DNA of 28,719 bases. It comes from Candidatus Spyradosoma merdigallinarum. Its GTDB lineage: Bacteria > Verrucomicrobiota > Verrucomicrobiia > Opitutales > UBA953. This document shows, piece after piece, positions 14,442-23,492 of the stretch. The stretch is taken from assembly GCA_018713755.1 (NCBI GenBank), contig DVOG01000054.1, positions 1-28,719 of the forward strand, read 5' to 3'. How positions within the stretch are numbered: position 1 is the first letter of the stretch; each line of letters opens with the position of its first letter. The translations under genes were made by a program, and so were the position numbers. The notes under the pieces are model-generated. The model searched no databases. It was not told where the DNA came from and saw nothing but the letters and a program-made list of their open reading frames with translations.

Positions 14442-15481
14442 CAGCAACTCCGCGGCGCGGCGGGAACCGCGGCGGCGGGCTTTTTCTTCCACGGCGTTTT
14501 CTGCGAAAGCGGAATCATTTCGCGGCTTTCGAGCACCGTTCCCGCGGGAATTTTCATGCCGGCGAGAAAATCGCGCGCCGGCAGCATGCGCCCGCCCGGA
14601 CGCTGCAGCGAATGAATCCGCAGAAAATCTTTTCCCGTCGCGACGAGCAGCTCGCCCTTCATCCACGGAACGACCGTCCCCGGCGCGGCGGGAGCAAGCT
14701 CCGGCGCGGAAACGGCTTCCACATGTCCGAGCTTGATTTCGAGCCCGTTGAACGGGAACGTGCAGCCCGGCCAAGGCGATAGCGCGCGCGTCCGCGCCGC
14801 GATCATCCGCGCCGGCGCGCGGAAATCCACGGCGGAATCCGCGCGGGAAATTTTTCGCGTGTAGGACGCATGCTTTTCCGGCTGCGGGATGTTTTCCGCC
14901 GTGCCGCGGATGATGCGCGGGAGCGTATCCATCGTGATGAACGTGCAGGCGTCGGAAATGCGTTCCCGCAGCGAAGCGCGCGTCGAATCCTCGTCCAGCG
15001 GAATGACGGCGCTGCCCACGACGTCGCCTTCGTCCAGCGCGGGAACGATGCGCTGCAGCGTAACGCCCGTTCCCGAAGCGCCGCTCGCGATCGCCGCCTC
15101 AATCGGCGCGGGACCGCGGAAATGCGGCAGCAGCGAAGCGTGATAGTTGAAAAAGCCCAGGCGAGGCGCGTCGAGCATCTCCTGCTTCAGAATGTGCCCG
15201 TAAGCCATCACGAGCCCGATGTCGCAACCGAGTTCCCGCAGACGCGCCGCGTCCTCCGGACCCAGTTTTTCCGGCTGAAAAAGCGGGATTCCGTAGCGCC
15301 GCGCCCACTGGGCAATCGCGTTCGGCTGGATTTTCTGCCCGCGCCCGGACGGGCGGTCCGGCTGGCTGTAAATCGCCTCGATGCGGACGAGCGCGCGCAA
15401 CGGCGCGCTGATCAGCGTTTCCAGAATCGGAAGCGCGATCGGGTCCGAACCGAAAAAAACTGTTTTTTTGAGGTCGCTCAT
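14441..15481 (-). CDS. fmt: Methionyl-tRNA formyltransferase
   Basis: The 346-aa enzyme formylates initiator Met-tRNA with 10-formyl-tetrahydrofolate. Catalytic Asn112, His114 and Asp150 correspond to E. coli Asn108, His110 and Asp146 and lie in FFNYHASLLPHFRGPAPIEAAI and VPALDEGDVVG. It opens MSDLKKTVFFGSDPIALPIL and has the OB-like C-terminal domain (GCTFPFNGLEIKLGHVEAV). The last 20 or so residues (TPWKKKPAAAVPAAPRSC) are an extra basic, alanine/proline-rich tail. The gene overlaps the pseudouridine synthase start by one base. It follows the autotransporter on the same strand, but a hairpin separates them. Confidence 0.96.
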   Translation of the reverse strand: MSDLKKTVFFGSDPIALPILETLISAPLRALVRIEAIYSQPDRPSGRGQKIQPNAIAQWARRYGIPLFQPEKLGPEDAARLRELGCDIGLVMAYGHILKQEMLDAPRLGFFNYHASLLPHFRGPAPIEAAIASGASGTGVTLQRIVPALDEGDVVGSAVIPLDEDSTRASLRERISDACTFITMDTLPRIIRGTAENIPQPEKHASYTRKISRADSAVDFRAPARMIAARTRALSPWPGCTFPFNGLEIKLGHVEAVSAPELAPAAPGTVVPWMKGELLVATGKDFLRIHSLQRPGGRMLPARDFLAGMKIPAGTVLESREMIPLSQKTPWKKKPAAAVPAAPRSC

Positions 15482-15491
15482 GAATCGAGGC

Positions 15492-15540
15492 GGAAAAACG
15501 CGGCGGGAGCATTTTTTACCGTTTTCTCCCGCGTTTTTCC
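15492..15540 (-). terminator. Terminator after the autotransporter gene
   Basis: On the minus strand GGAAAAACGCGGGAG can pair with CTCCCGCCGCGTTTTTCC, leaving a 2-3 nt bulge and a 16-nt loop. It begins directly after the stop codon and just before fmt. Confidence 0.6.
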
Positions 15541-15541
15541 A

Positions 15542-18500
15542 TCAGAAAAAGTAATTCAGCCCGACGGAAATCGCGTGCGCCCGCTCGCCCGCGCGGATCG
15601 TTCCCGTGTAGCCGCCGAAAAGCTCGACGCTTTCGGCAAGCGCCCAGTTCAGATACGCGCCCGCTTCCAGCGCGGAAGACTCGTTTTCGCGGGAATCGAT
15701 CACGTAATCCGTGCGCGTTCCCGGCATGTAGGCGTCCAGCGAATACGTGTCTTTCCCGAAATCGAGCAGCCACGCCGCGCGCGCCGAGAGCTGCAGCGCG
15801 TCCGTCACCATGAACGCGGAGGAAATGCCCAACGAGGAGCGCAGCCCGAACGCGCCGCCGGAATCCACGGAAAGCGCCTGCTTGCCCGCGCCGGATTCGT
15901 CGAACGAGCCGACGCGGGAATACGCCGCGGAAAGCCCGCCGAAAACGCGAATCGCCAGCCAGCTCTGCGCACGCAGCGTCGCGCCGACTTCCGTCATCGC
16001 GCCGAGCCGCCACGCGTCGAAATCGCCGGAATATTCGCCGCGCTTCGAGTCCGACGAAGCGTACATGCCCGCCGCGCCGAGCGTCCAGTCGAACCAGCCG
16101 TTGCGGTAAACGCCGTAACCCGCGAGCCCGTAGGCGTCCGTCGTCACCTCGTGCCGCACGGCGGCGTCCGTCGTCTCGTATTCCTCTTCGCCGCCGCCGA
16201 GGACGAGTCCGAGTTCCCACGAACCGAGCGGGACCGATGCGCCGACCATCGCTCCCGCGATCGTCGCGTCGTACGCCTCGGCGCCGTGCCGTTCCCGCTG
16301 TTCGCGGAAAGAAAAATCGCCCTGCGCCCAGAAATTCGCCAGCCGCGCGTTGAGCTTTTCGGCGAGCGCGAGTTCCTCCTTGCGCCGCGCCTCGAGCGCC
16401 GCGGAAACTTCGCCGCCGCGCTGACGCATTTTTTCGAGATAGCCGCGCATGTAGGGAGATTCCAGCTTATTCGCGCCGAAAAGCTGCGGCGTGAGCGGAC
16501 GCGTCGCTCCGCGCAGCAGCGCCGAGCGCATGAACTCGTGCGTGCGGTTGACGCCTTCGCGCTGCAAATCGCCGTAAATCGAGCCGCGGAACGCCGAGCC
16601 GTTCAGCCCGTTGAAGACGAGCGTTCCCGTTCCCGCGTCCCATTCGAAGCGGTCGTCGAGGTCGTAGCCGTTCACGTCCGCGATCGCGACGCCGGAAAGA
16701 ATTTCCTCGCTTTCGATGCCGAGAATCGGCAGTGCGTCGCCCTCGCTGAGCGCCGTCGCGTCAATCATCACGGAACCGCGGCTCAAATCGATGCCGCTTT
16801 CGTCGGAAACCGCGGAAAAGTCAAGCGCGCTGTTCGCCGCGGACAAATCGATCACGCCGTTCAGCACTTCCGTTCCCGCGGAAACGCCGTTGGAAAAAGT
16901 CGAACCGTCGGCGAACGCGAACGTCGAATTTTCCGCCACCGTCAGCGTTCCCGCGTTCACGAAATTCCCGGAAAATTCCGCCGCGCCGGAAACCGTCGCG
17001 TTCCCGTAGTTGCGGAAATTCGCCGCGCTCAGCGAGGCGCCGTCGGAAAACGCGAAGCGCGCGTTCTGCGAAACGCCCGTCGTCCGGTCGGAATAAACGT
17101 TGACGTCGCCGGAAACCGCGACCGTTCCCGCGAGCGTCATGCGCCGCCCGTTCGCGACGTTCAGATTCCCGTCGACTTGCGCAAGCGAAAGCGTTCCCGT
17201 GCCGGAAACGTCGCCTTCGACCGTTCCCGCGCCGGAGAGCGCGGCGCCCGTGCCGCCGAAGCTCACGTTCCCGGAAAACGTCGCCTTTTCCGCGATTTCC
17301 AAGCTTCCCGTCAGGTTCAGCGCGTGCGTTTCCGTCGTCGCGCTCCCGTCGTCGCCCGTCGCGGCGACTTCCGCCATGCGGAAATATTGCTCGCTCGCGC
17401 CGTCGCCGAGCTTCGAGCCCGAACCGGAAACGGCGAGCGTCTCGAATTCCAGCGGCTTGTCGCGCGTCGTTCCCGACGCGACCAGCGCGCCGCCGCTCAG
17501 CAGCACGTTTTTCGCGCCGACGGTCTGCGAGTCCGGCGAAAGCGAAAGCGTCGCTCCCTCGCCGACGCTGATGCCGGCCTTGAGCTTCACGCCGCTCCCG
17601 ATCGTGAACGAGCCCTCGCGCACGACCGTCGTCTCGTTCCCGGCTTCGTCCTTGACGGTCTCGGAAAACGCGGAAAACAGAATTTCCTTCGCCGCTTCTT
17701 CCTCGTCTTCGCCCGCGGATTCGCCGTCTTTCGCGTCTTCCGCGGCGACGTAGAGCATCAGCGTTCCCGTGCCGTCGACCGTCACGTTCACGCCGTCCGC
17801 CGCGCGCGCGACTTCCGTCACGGCGAGCGTCGCGTTTTCGCTCAGCGTCACCGTCGCCGAGCCCGTTTCCGTGAACACGAGTTTTTCCGCGACGCTCAGC
17901 GTTCCCGCGCCGTCCAGCGCGAGCGTTCCCGCGCCGACGGAGAGCGTGTCCGCCGCGAGCGACGCGCCGTCGCCGGAAAAATTCAGCGCCGCGTTTTTCA
18001 CGAAAAACGTTCCCGCGCCGGAAATCGCCGTCGCGCCGGAAACCGTCGCCGTCGCGCCGTTCAGCGCGAGCGTTCCCGCGCTCGCGAGCGTCGTCGTTTC
18101 CGCGAACGTGAAATGCGCGCCGGAAGCGATGCTCAGCGTTCCCGCGATGTCCGCTTCGGAGAATTTTCCGAGCGTTCCCGTCAGTTCGACCGAAGCGTCG
18201 GCGCCGACGGAAAACTTTTCGAGCGCGCCGTCGCCCGCCGCGGAAATCGCGCCGCCGAGCGTCGCGTTCCCGCCGGAGAAATCGAACAAGGCAGCCGCGT
18301 CCGCGCCGACGGAAACGTCGCCGAGCGTCAAATCGCCCGCGCCGGTTTTCCGCAGCGCGAGCGTTCCCGCCGCGACCGTGATTTTGTCGGAAATTTCCGC
18401 GGTTTCGACGTTTTCGCGCGACGTCGTGCCGTCCTCGTTTTCCGAAACGTCCGCATCGGCATGGAAAACGAGCGTCGCCGTTCCCGCCGCGGCGGCCGTT

Positions 18501-21500
18501 CCCGCCGCCGACGAACCGACATAAATGCCGTCGCCGGCGCCGCCCGTCGTCGAGCTGTTCCCGGAAATTTTCGTGTTCCCGGCGAGCGTCAGCGAGACGT
18601 TCGACGAAGCGACGTCGAGAAACGCGCCGCCGCCGTAAGCGTTTCCGCCGTTTTCCGCCGTCGCGGCGTTCCCGGAAATCGTCGCGTTCGTCAGCTCCGC
18701 GGAAGCCCCGCGCAGATACAGCGCGCCGCCGTAAGCGTTCCCGCCGTTTTCCGTCGTCGCGGCGTTCCCGGAAATTTCGACGGTTTTCCCGCCGAGCGCG
18801 ATCGAGCCTCCCGCCGCGGAAACCGCGCCGCCGAAAGCGTCTCCGGAAGAAGCCGAAGCGGAATTCTTCGTCAAAGAAACGGTCCCGTTTTCGCCGGCGT
18901 CGACGCGAAGCGTTCCCGCGGAATAAATCGCGCCGCCCGCCGCGCGCGCCGCCGAAGCGGAATTTTCGGAAAATTCCGCCGCGCCCGACAACGTCGCGAC
19001 GCCCGCCGAAGCGAGATACAGCGCGCCGCCCTGCGCGTCGCCGCCCGCCGCCGCCTCGTTGCCCGCCGCCGAAAAGCCCGCGGAAGAAGAAAGCGCGCCG
19101 CCCGCGACGTAGACCGCGCCGCCGAAAGCCGCGCCGTTTTCGTCGCCGGAAACGCGCGCCGCGTTCCCGAGGAAATCCGCGCCCGCGAACGCGAGCGTTC
19201 CCGAGGAATAGACCGCGCCGCCCGCCGCGCCGGTGCGCTTTCCGTTTTCGTCCGTTCCCGCGACGGAAAACGCTTCCGCCGCGTTCCCGGAAAATTCCGC
19301 CTTCCGTTCAAAAATCTGATTGCCGCCGGAGGCCGAAAAAATCGCGCCGCCGCGCGCGAACGCCGCGCCGATTTCGGAAGCGGCCGTTCCCGCCGCCGCC
19401 CTGTTCGCGGAGAAAACCGCCGCGCCTTTGAAGGTCTGCGCGCCGCCCGCAGAGTAAACCGCGCCTCCTTGCGCGACGGTCTGCGCGGAAGCGGCGTTTT
19501 CGGAAAATTCCGCCGCGCCGAGCGCGAGCGTTCCTCCGCTCTGGTAAAGCGCGCCGCCGCGCGCGGAAGCGTTCGCCTGCGCGGAAGCGTCCGCCGCGTT
19601 CCCGGAAAAGCTCAGCGTTCCCGCCGCGGAAGCCAAATCGAGCGTTCCCGCGGAAACGTAGACCGCGCCGCCGCGCGCTTCCGCCGCGACGCCCTCCGTC
19701 TGCGCCTCGCCCGCGCCGAGCGCGAGCAGTTCCGCCTTGTTTTCGGAAAAGGAAAATGCGCCCGACGTTTCAAGCGCGACTTCCGTCGCCTCGTCGGTCG
19801 AAGCGAGCGCGCCGCCCTGCGCGAACGTTTTCGCGGAAGCGGCGTTGCGGCTGAACGCCAGCGAAGAAAGCTCCGCGCCGTCTGCGACGCCGAGTTTCGC
19901 GCCGGCGACGGCGAGCGCGCCGCCCGTCGCCGAAGATTCGACGGGAGCGTCCGACGTTTCCGCCGCGGACGCCGCGTCGCCTTCTTCGCCGTCTTCGTCC
20001 TCCGCCGGCGGCGCGTAAGCGAGCGCGGAAGCCTCGGCGGAGTTTTCGCTGAACGTCAGCGTTCCCGCGAGCGAAACGGAAGCCGTATGCGTCTGCGTTT
20101 TTTCGCCGTCGTCGCCGGTCGTTTCTTCGAGCGTCCCGGAAAAATACGCCGCGCCGCCGGAAGCGGAAGCTCCCGCGGCCGAAGCGGTCGCCGCGTTTCC
20201 GGAAAACGTCGTCGTTCCCGCGAGCGAAAGCTCCGCGTCGGAAACGGCTACGGCGCCGCCGGAAACGGCGGAAAGGGCGGCGTTCCCGCGCGCCGCGTTA
20301 TCGGAGAAATCCAGCGTCGTTCCCGCGTCGAAAGCCGCGCGGCCGCCGTCCATCACGACGAGCGCGCCGCCGCCGACCGCGGAAACTTCTCCGGAAGCGT
20401 TTTCAGCGAGATTTTCCGCCGCGTTCCCGGAAAAATTCACGCGCGCGTTTTCCGCGTCGAGCCAGCCGCCGGAAACGGCAAGCGCGCCGCCCTGCGCGCT
20501 TGCGCCGCACGCGGCGTTGCCGGAAAAATCCAACGTCGTTTCGGAAACCCGAAGGCCGAAATTCTTTTCGACGCCTTCGCCGACGAAAACGTCGTCGGGA
20601 TAAACCGTGTCGCTCGCGGAGCCGTCCGCGTTGAGCTTGGCGTCGGTGATGAAAACCGCGCCGCCGCTCGCCGCCGCGGCGTCGGAGACCGCGCGGTTGT
20701 TTTCGAAGCGCGTCGTTCCCGCGCCGGAAATTTCCAGCAGCCCGGACGCGAAGACGGCGCCGCCCGCCGCGGCGAGATTTTCCGACGCGGTTTCGCCGCT
20801 GCTGTTTTCGTAGGAAATTTCTCGTCCGTGCGCGAGGTTGCCGGAAAAGACGACGTCGCCGTTTTCGCCGCTTGCGAGGCGGATTTCGTCCATGATGTGG
20901 GCGGAGACGAGCGCGCCGCCCTGCGCGCGGTAGTTCGTCCGTTCGTCGGCGACGAGGCGGCGATTTTCGAAACGCGTTCCCGCGCCGATGTCGAGCGTCG
21001 TTCCCGCGGCGGAATTTCCCGTCGTGAAGACGCGCCCGGTTTTCTTCGTTTCGTCCGTCGTTCCCGCGAACGTGACGTTTTCGACGGAAAGCGTCACGCC
21101 GTCGAGGAAGAAAATGTCGCCGGCGCCTTTCACGGACAAATCGACCTCGGACGAGGAAATCGTGCGGCCGCCGCCGAGAATTTTCGAACCCGTCGCCAGG
21201 ACTTCGATCGAGCCCGTCGCCGTCGTTTCGGAGCTTTCGTTCCCGTCCGCGTCCTCCGAGGGTTCCGTCGCGGTCGTGTCGACGCGAAAATCCTGCGTGA
21301 TGTTCAGATCGGCGTTGTCGCGGTAAGTTTCCTTCTCCGCGCCCTCGGGCAGATATTTTTCCGAGAGATATTTCCGCAGCGCGTCGCCGTCGGCGACGTC
21401 GTAGGAATCGCGCGTCGTCTCTTCGGCGAGAATCACGCAGGGAGAAAGCGTTCCCGCCGCGAGAAAAAGGGCGAGCGGCAGTTTTTTCCGGGATGCGGCA

Positions 21501-21511
21501 AAGAAATTCAT
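15542..21511 (-). CDS. Giant autotransporter with chlamydial PMP-like repeats
   Basis: A 1,989-aa type V secreted surface protein. The ATG at 21511 opens a signal peptide: MNFFAASRKK, then a hydrophobic core, with likely cleavage near ILA-EE (residue 29). Residues about 80-1000 hold roughly 20 GGA[L/V/I] and about 15 F[S/E/L]xN motifs (FSGNAA, FSENSA, GGAIYSAG), the repeat pair that defines chlamydial polymorphic membrane proteins. Residues about 1000-1700 are alanine/glycine/threonine-rich beta-helix with repeated AGTL strands. The last 260 or so residues form an outer-membrane barrel, from NFWAQGDFSFREQ to the terminal VGLNYFF with its final Phe. The function is not shown; adhesion or surface display is the family norm. 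About 50 GGGAAC words lie in this gene. An in-frame duplication is visible. A lipoprotein signal is unlikely, as Cys25 follows Pro. Confidence 0.9.
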   Translation of the reverse strand: MNFFAASRKKLPLALFLAAGTLSPCVILAEETTRDSYDVADGDALRKYLSEKYLPEGAEKETYRDNADLNITQDFRVDTTATEPSEDADGNESSETTATGSIEVLATGSKILGGGRTISSSEVDLSVKGAGDIFFLDGVTLSVENVTFAGTTDETKKTGRVFTTGNSAAGTTLDIGAGTRFENRRLVADERTNYRAQGGALVSAHIMDEIRLASGENGDVVFSGNLAHGREISYENSSGETASENLAAAGGAVFASGLLEISGAGTTRFENNRAVSDAAAASGGAVFITDAKLNADGSASDTVYPDDVFVGEGVEKNFGLRVSETTLDFSGNAACGASAQGGALAVSGGWLDAENARVNFSGNAAENLAENASGEVSAVGGGALVVMDGGRAAFDAGTTLDFSDNAARGNAALSAVSGGAVAVSDAELSLAGTTTFSGNAATASAAGASASGGAAYFSGTLEETTGDDGEKTQTHTASVSLAGTLTFSENSAEASALAYAPPAEDEDGEEGDAASAAETSDAPVESSATGGALAVAGAKLGVADGAELSSLAFSRNAASAKTFAQGGALASTDEATEVALETSGAFSFSENKAELLALGAGEAQTEGVAAEARGGAVYVSAGTLDLASAAGTLSFSGNAADASAQANASARGGALYQSGGTLALGAAEFSENAASAQTVAQGGAVYSAGGAQTFKGAAVFSANRAAAGTAASEIGAAFARGGAIFSASGGNQIFERKAEFSGNAAEAFSVAGTDENGKRTGAAGGAVYSSGTLAFAGADFLGNAARVSGDENGAAFGGAVYVAGGALSSSAGFSAAGNEAAAGGDAQGGALYLASAGVATLSGAAEFSENSASAARAAGGAIYSAGTLRVDAGENGTVSLTKNSASASSGDAFGGAVSAAGGSIALGGKTVEISGNAATTENGGNAYGGALYLRGASAELTNATISGNAATAENGGNAYGGGAFLDVASSNVSLTLAGNTKISGNSSTTGGAGDGIYVGSSAAGTAAAAGTATLVFHADADVSENEDGTTSRENVETAEISDKITVAAGTLALRKTGAGDLTLGDVSVGADAAALFDFSGGNATLGGAISAAGDGALEKFSVGADASVELTGTLGKFSEADIAGTLSIASGAHFTFAETTTLASAGTLALNGATATVSGATAISGAGTFFVKNAALNFSGDGASLAADTLSVGAGTLALDGAGTLSVAEKLVFTETGSATVTLSENATLAVTEVARAADGVNVTVDGTGTLMLYVAAEDAKDGESAGEDEEEAAKEILFSAFSETVKDEAGNETTVVREGSFTIGSGVKLKAGISVGEGATLSLSPDSQTVGAKNVLLSGGALVASGTTRDKPLEFETLAVSGSGSKLGDGASEQYFRMAEVAATGDDGSATTETHALNLTGSLEIAEKATFSGNVSFGGTGAALSGAGTVEGDVSGTGTLSLAQVDGNLNVANGRRMTLAGTVAVSGDVNVYSDRTTGVSQNARFAFSDGASLSAANFRNYGNATVSGAAEFSGNFVNAGTLTVAENSTFAFADGSTFSNGVSAGTEVLNGVIDLSAANSALDFSAVSDESGIDLSRGSVMIDATALSEGDALPILGIESEEILSGVAIADVNGYDLDDRFEWDAGTGTLVFNGLNGSAFRGSIYGDLQREGVNRTHEFMRSALLRGATRPLTPQLFGANKLESPYMRGYLEKMRQRGGEVSAALEARRKEELALAEKLNARLANFWAQGDFSFREQRERHGAEAYDATIAGAMVGASVPLGSWELGLVLGGGEEEYETTDAAVRHEVTTDAYGLAGYGVYRNGWFDWTLGAAGMYASSDSKRGEYSGDFDAWRLGAMTEVGATLRAQSWLAIRVFGGLSAAYSRVGSFDESGAGKQALSVDSGGAFGLRSSLGISSAFMVTDALQLSARAAWLLDFGKDTYSLDAYMPGTRTDYVIDSRENESSALEAGAYLNWALAESVELFGGYTGTIRAGERAHAISVGLNYFF
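18629..18775 (-). repeat. Direct repeat inside the autotransporter passenger
   Basis: Two 51-bp copies (18629-18679 and 18725-18775) differ at only two positions and are spaced 96 bp, exactly 32 codons. They encode ISGNAAT-ENGGNAYGG twice. This looks like a fairly recent in-frame tandem duplication of one beta-helix turn set. Confidence 0.8.
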
Positions 21512-21531
21512 CGTCTGAAAATGTCGGGAAG

Positions 21532-21564
21532 AAAAAAACGGGAACGCTGATTTTAACGTTCCCG
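21532..21564 (-). terminator. Terminator of the M42 peptidase operon, built from a GGGAACG word pair
   Basis: On the minus strand CGGGAACG (21564-21557) and CGTTCCCG (21546-21539) form an 8-bp perfect stem with a 10-nt loop and run into TTTTTTT (21538-21532). It lies between the peptidase stop and the autotransporter ATG, so it also forms part of the autotransporter leader. The TTAAAAT in its loop could alternatively be a -10 element. Confidence 0.7.
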
Positions 21565-21586
21565 CGCGGATGCGCAAAGAAAAAGA

Positions 21587-21619
21587 AACCGGGACGGGAA
21601 ACGCGTTCCCGCCCCGGTT
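21587..21619. repeat. 14-bp inverted repeat containing the GGGAA/TTCCC core
   Basis: AACCGGGACGGGAA (21587-21600) pairs with TTCCCGCCCCGGTT (21606-21619), one mismatch, across ACGCG. It follows the M42 peptidase stop by 27 nt on the minus strand. Its 17-nt centre (21595-21611) is identical to a stretch in the thi4 leader (27300-27316). Confidence 0.7.
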
Positions 21620-21646
21620 CCGCCGCGCGAAGGCGCGGGAACGCCC

Positions 21647-22762
21647 TCACCAGGCGAAGGATTCCCCGGGTTCGACGGACGTCGTGAACGCGACGAGCAG
21701 CTGCACGCACTGGTCGACGACGGCGAGGTCGACGACTTCGCCCGGCGTGTGCATGTAGCGCAGCGGCACGGAAATGAGCCCGGCGGCGACGCCGCCGTTC
21801 GCCATCTGGATGACGCGGGCGTCCGTTCCCGTGGGACGCGCGTCGGCCTCGAGCTGATACGGGACGCCTATGCGTTTCGCGGCGGCGACGAGCTTGTCGA
21901 ACACGAGCGGATTGATGTTGGGGCCGCGGCAGATGACGGGACCGCCGGAGAGCGAAACGCGCCCGAACTTGCGGTTGTCCGCGTCGGGGTGATCGGTCGC
22001 GTGCGTGACGTCGATGGCGATGCCGACGGTCGGGTTCAAGTCCTGCGCCGCGGTCTGCGCGCCGCGCGTGCCGATTTCCTCCTGCGTCGTCGCCACGGCG
22101 TCGACGCGCACGCCGAGCTTTTCGATGCGGGCGAGGCGGCGGAACGCCTCCATCGCGACGTAGCAGCCGGCGCGGTCGTCGAAGGCGCGGGCGACGGCGA
22201 CGGAGCCGTCGAGAATTTCGAGCGCCTCGTCGTAAACGGCGGGATCGCCGATGTCGACGCGCGCGAGCGCCTCTTCGCGGGAACGCGCGCCGATGTCGAT
22301 CCACATTTCATGCGTTTCGGGAACTTTCGCGCGTTCGGCGGCGCTCAGCAGATGCACGGCGCGTTTTCCCGTCACGCCGCGCACGACGCCCTTTTTCGAA
22401 AGGATGAGCACGCGGCGGCCGCTCGGGATGATCAGGTCGTGCCCGCCGAGCAGGTTGAAATAAAGGAACCCGCGGTCGTCGACGTAGGAAATCTGCAGGC
22501 CGAGCTCGTCGATGTGCCCGGCGAACATCACGGACGTCTTCGCCTTCGGGTTCAGCGTCGCGATGCGGTTTCCGAGCACGTCGCCGCGGTATTCGTCGGC
22601 GTAATTTTTGACGAATTTGTCGCAGACAGCCTGCGCCTCGAACTCGTGCCCGGTCGGCGCTTTCGCGTCGAGCAGTTCCCGCAGGAACGAGGGCACCGGG
22701 AACGGTTTCGCTTTTTTGGGCGCGGAGGTTTTTTCTTTGTTCGCGGAAGTTTTTTTAGGCAT
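21647..22762 (-). CDS. M42-family metallo-aminopeptidase
   Basis: A 371-aa cytosolic peptidase of the M42 (glutamyl/deblocking aminopeptidase, FrvX/YsdC) family, usually a large dodecameric shell that trims peptides. Metal and catalytic residues are visible: AGHIDELG (His83, Asp85), ARAFDDRAGCY, TTQEEIGTRGA (Glu-Glu pair), AIDVTHATDHPD, and RYMHTPGEVVDLAVV with the last His ligand. The first 20 residues are lysine-rich and may be a disordered lead. It lies 24 nt after the small membrane protein, likely one operon. Some M42 proteins were once annotated as endoglucanases; the peptidase reading is better supported. Confidence 0.93.
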   Translation of the reverse strand: MPKKTSANKEKTSAPKKAKPFPVPSFLRELLDAKAPTGHEFEAQAVCDKFVKNYADEYRGDVLGNRIATLNPKAKTSVMFAGHIDELGLQISYVDDRGFLYFNLLGGHDLIIPSGRRVLILSKKGVVRGVTGKRAVHLLSAAERAKVPETHEMWIDIGARSREEALARVDIGDPAVYDEALEILDGSVAVARAFDDRAGCYVAMEAFRRLARIEKLGVRVDAVATTQEEIGTRGAQTAAQDLNPTVGIAIDVTHATDHPDADNRKFGRVSLSGGPVICRGPNINPLVFDKLVAAAKRIGVPYQLEADARPTGTDARVIQMANGGVAAGLISVPLRYMHTPGEVVDLAVVDQCVQLLVAFTTSVEPGESFAW

Positions 22763-22786
22763 GGCGTTTTCTTCTCGGAAAAAAAA

Positions 22787-23344
22787 TCAGGCCGCGGGAA
22801 CGACGGGCGATTCGTCGAGGGCAGGCGGCGGGAGCGGCGCTTCCTCTTCCTGCTGCGGCGCGGGAGCGGCGGCGTCCGCGGCGGGAACGAGCTCGGCGGG
22901 AAGCACATCCTCCGCGGGAACGAGAAGCGCGGGAACGGCGTCCGCCTTCGATTTCGTCAGCGTCAGAAACGTGACGGCCTTCATGGGTACGCGCGCGTCG
23001 AATTCGAAATCCGCGTAGCCGGCGTCTTCTCTGTCGCCGGAAAGCACGCGCTTGGAGCGGCCGACTTCGTTCCCGCTGCGGTCGAACGCGCGCAACAGCA
23101 CCGGCGCATTGAAATACTCCGCGAACGAGACGTAAAGCACGGCGCGCGGTTTTTTCCCCGCGTCGATGTGAACGCGCTCGACGACGACGCCGTCCGCGCG
23201 CAGCGCGTCGAATTTGACGGCGGGCGCGGCGTTCCCGTCGGTTTCCACGACGTTCGCGTTTTTCCACGGCTTGACGACGGCGAGGGCGACGACGGCGGCG
23301 ATGAGCGCCAGCGCGCCGATGAATGCGAGAATGTTTTTGATCAT
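22787..23344 (-). CDS. Small membrane-anchored protein of unknown function
   Basis: I do not recognise the family. The ATG at 23344 gives 185 aa: MIKN, a 20-residue hydrophobic helix (ILAFIGALALIAAVVALAVV), then a soluble part of about 120 residues. The soluble part is rich in charged residues and Val/Ala, with a beta-looking pattern (RAVLYVSFAEYF, PVLLRAFDRSGNEVG, YADFEFDARVPMKAVTFLTL). The last 45 residues are Pro/Ala/Glu-rich (LVPAEDVLPAELVPA, PQQEEEAPLPPP). The topology suggests a cytoplasmic stub with the body outside the inner membrane. It is the first gene before the M42 peptidase and is transcribed away from the carboxyltransferase gene. Confidence 0.7.
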   Translation of the reverse strand: MIKNILAFIGALALIAAVVALAVVKPWKNANVVETDGNAAPAVKFDALRADGVVVERVHIDAGKKPRAVLYVSFAEYFNAPVLLRAFDRSGNEVGRSKRVLSGDREDAGYADFEFDARVPMKAVTFLTLTKSKADAVPALLVPAEDVLPAELVPAADAAAPAPQQEEEAPLPPPALDESPVVPAA

Positions 23345-23470
23345 GTCGGAGAAATTTTCGCGTTTGCCTGAAGGAAACGCAAGGAAAACGAACGCGGCGG
23401 CGAAAAGTTTTCGCCGGATTCCCCGGCGCGGCGTTCCCGCCGTTAAAGCTCGACAACCGCCGCCCGAACG

Positions 23471-23486
23471 GAGAAAATCTTTTCTC
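23471..23486. promoter_or_regulatory. Perfect short hairpin just before the carboxyltransferase ATG
   Basis: GAGAAAATCTTTTCTC is a 7-bp inverted repeat with a 2-nt centre, ending 6 nt before the ATG. It covers the only GGAG upstream of that start. It could be an operator or an RNA structure near the ribosome site; function is inferred from position only. Confidence 0.35.
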
Positions 23487-23492
23487 AGAATT

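Noticed and set aside
15542..21511. CRISPR-like or tandem repeat array suggested by regularly repeated GTTCCC
   Set aside because: Spacing is irregular, the copies lie in an open frame and encode protein repeats; there is no constant repeat-spacer structure.
21437..21511. Lipoprotein signal in the autotransporter (Cys25)
   Set aside because: The residue before Cys is Pro (LSPC), which does not fit a lipobox; an ordinary signal peptide with cleavage after ILA is better.
21437..21511. Phase-variable poly-G tract as in some chlamydial pmp genes
   Set aside because: The 5' end of the gene has only a run of six A and no homopolymeric G or C tract.
14870..21550. A 2,226-codon open frame on the plus strand opposite fmt and the autotransporter
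   Set aside because: Arg/Ala-rich low-complexity shadow. The minus-strand frame has a signal peptide, repeats and barrel, so it is the real gene.
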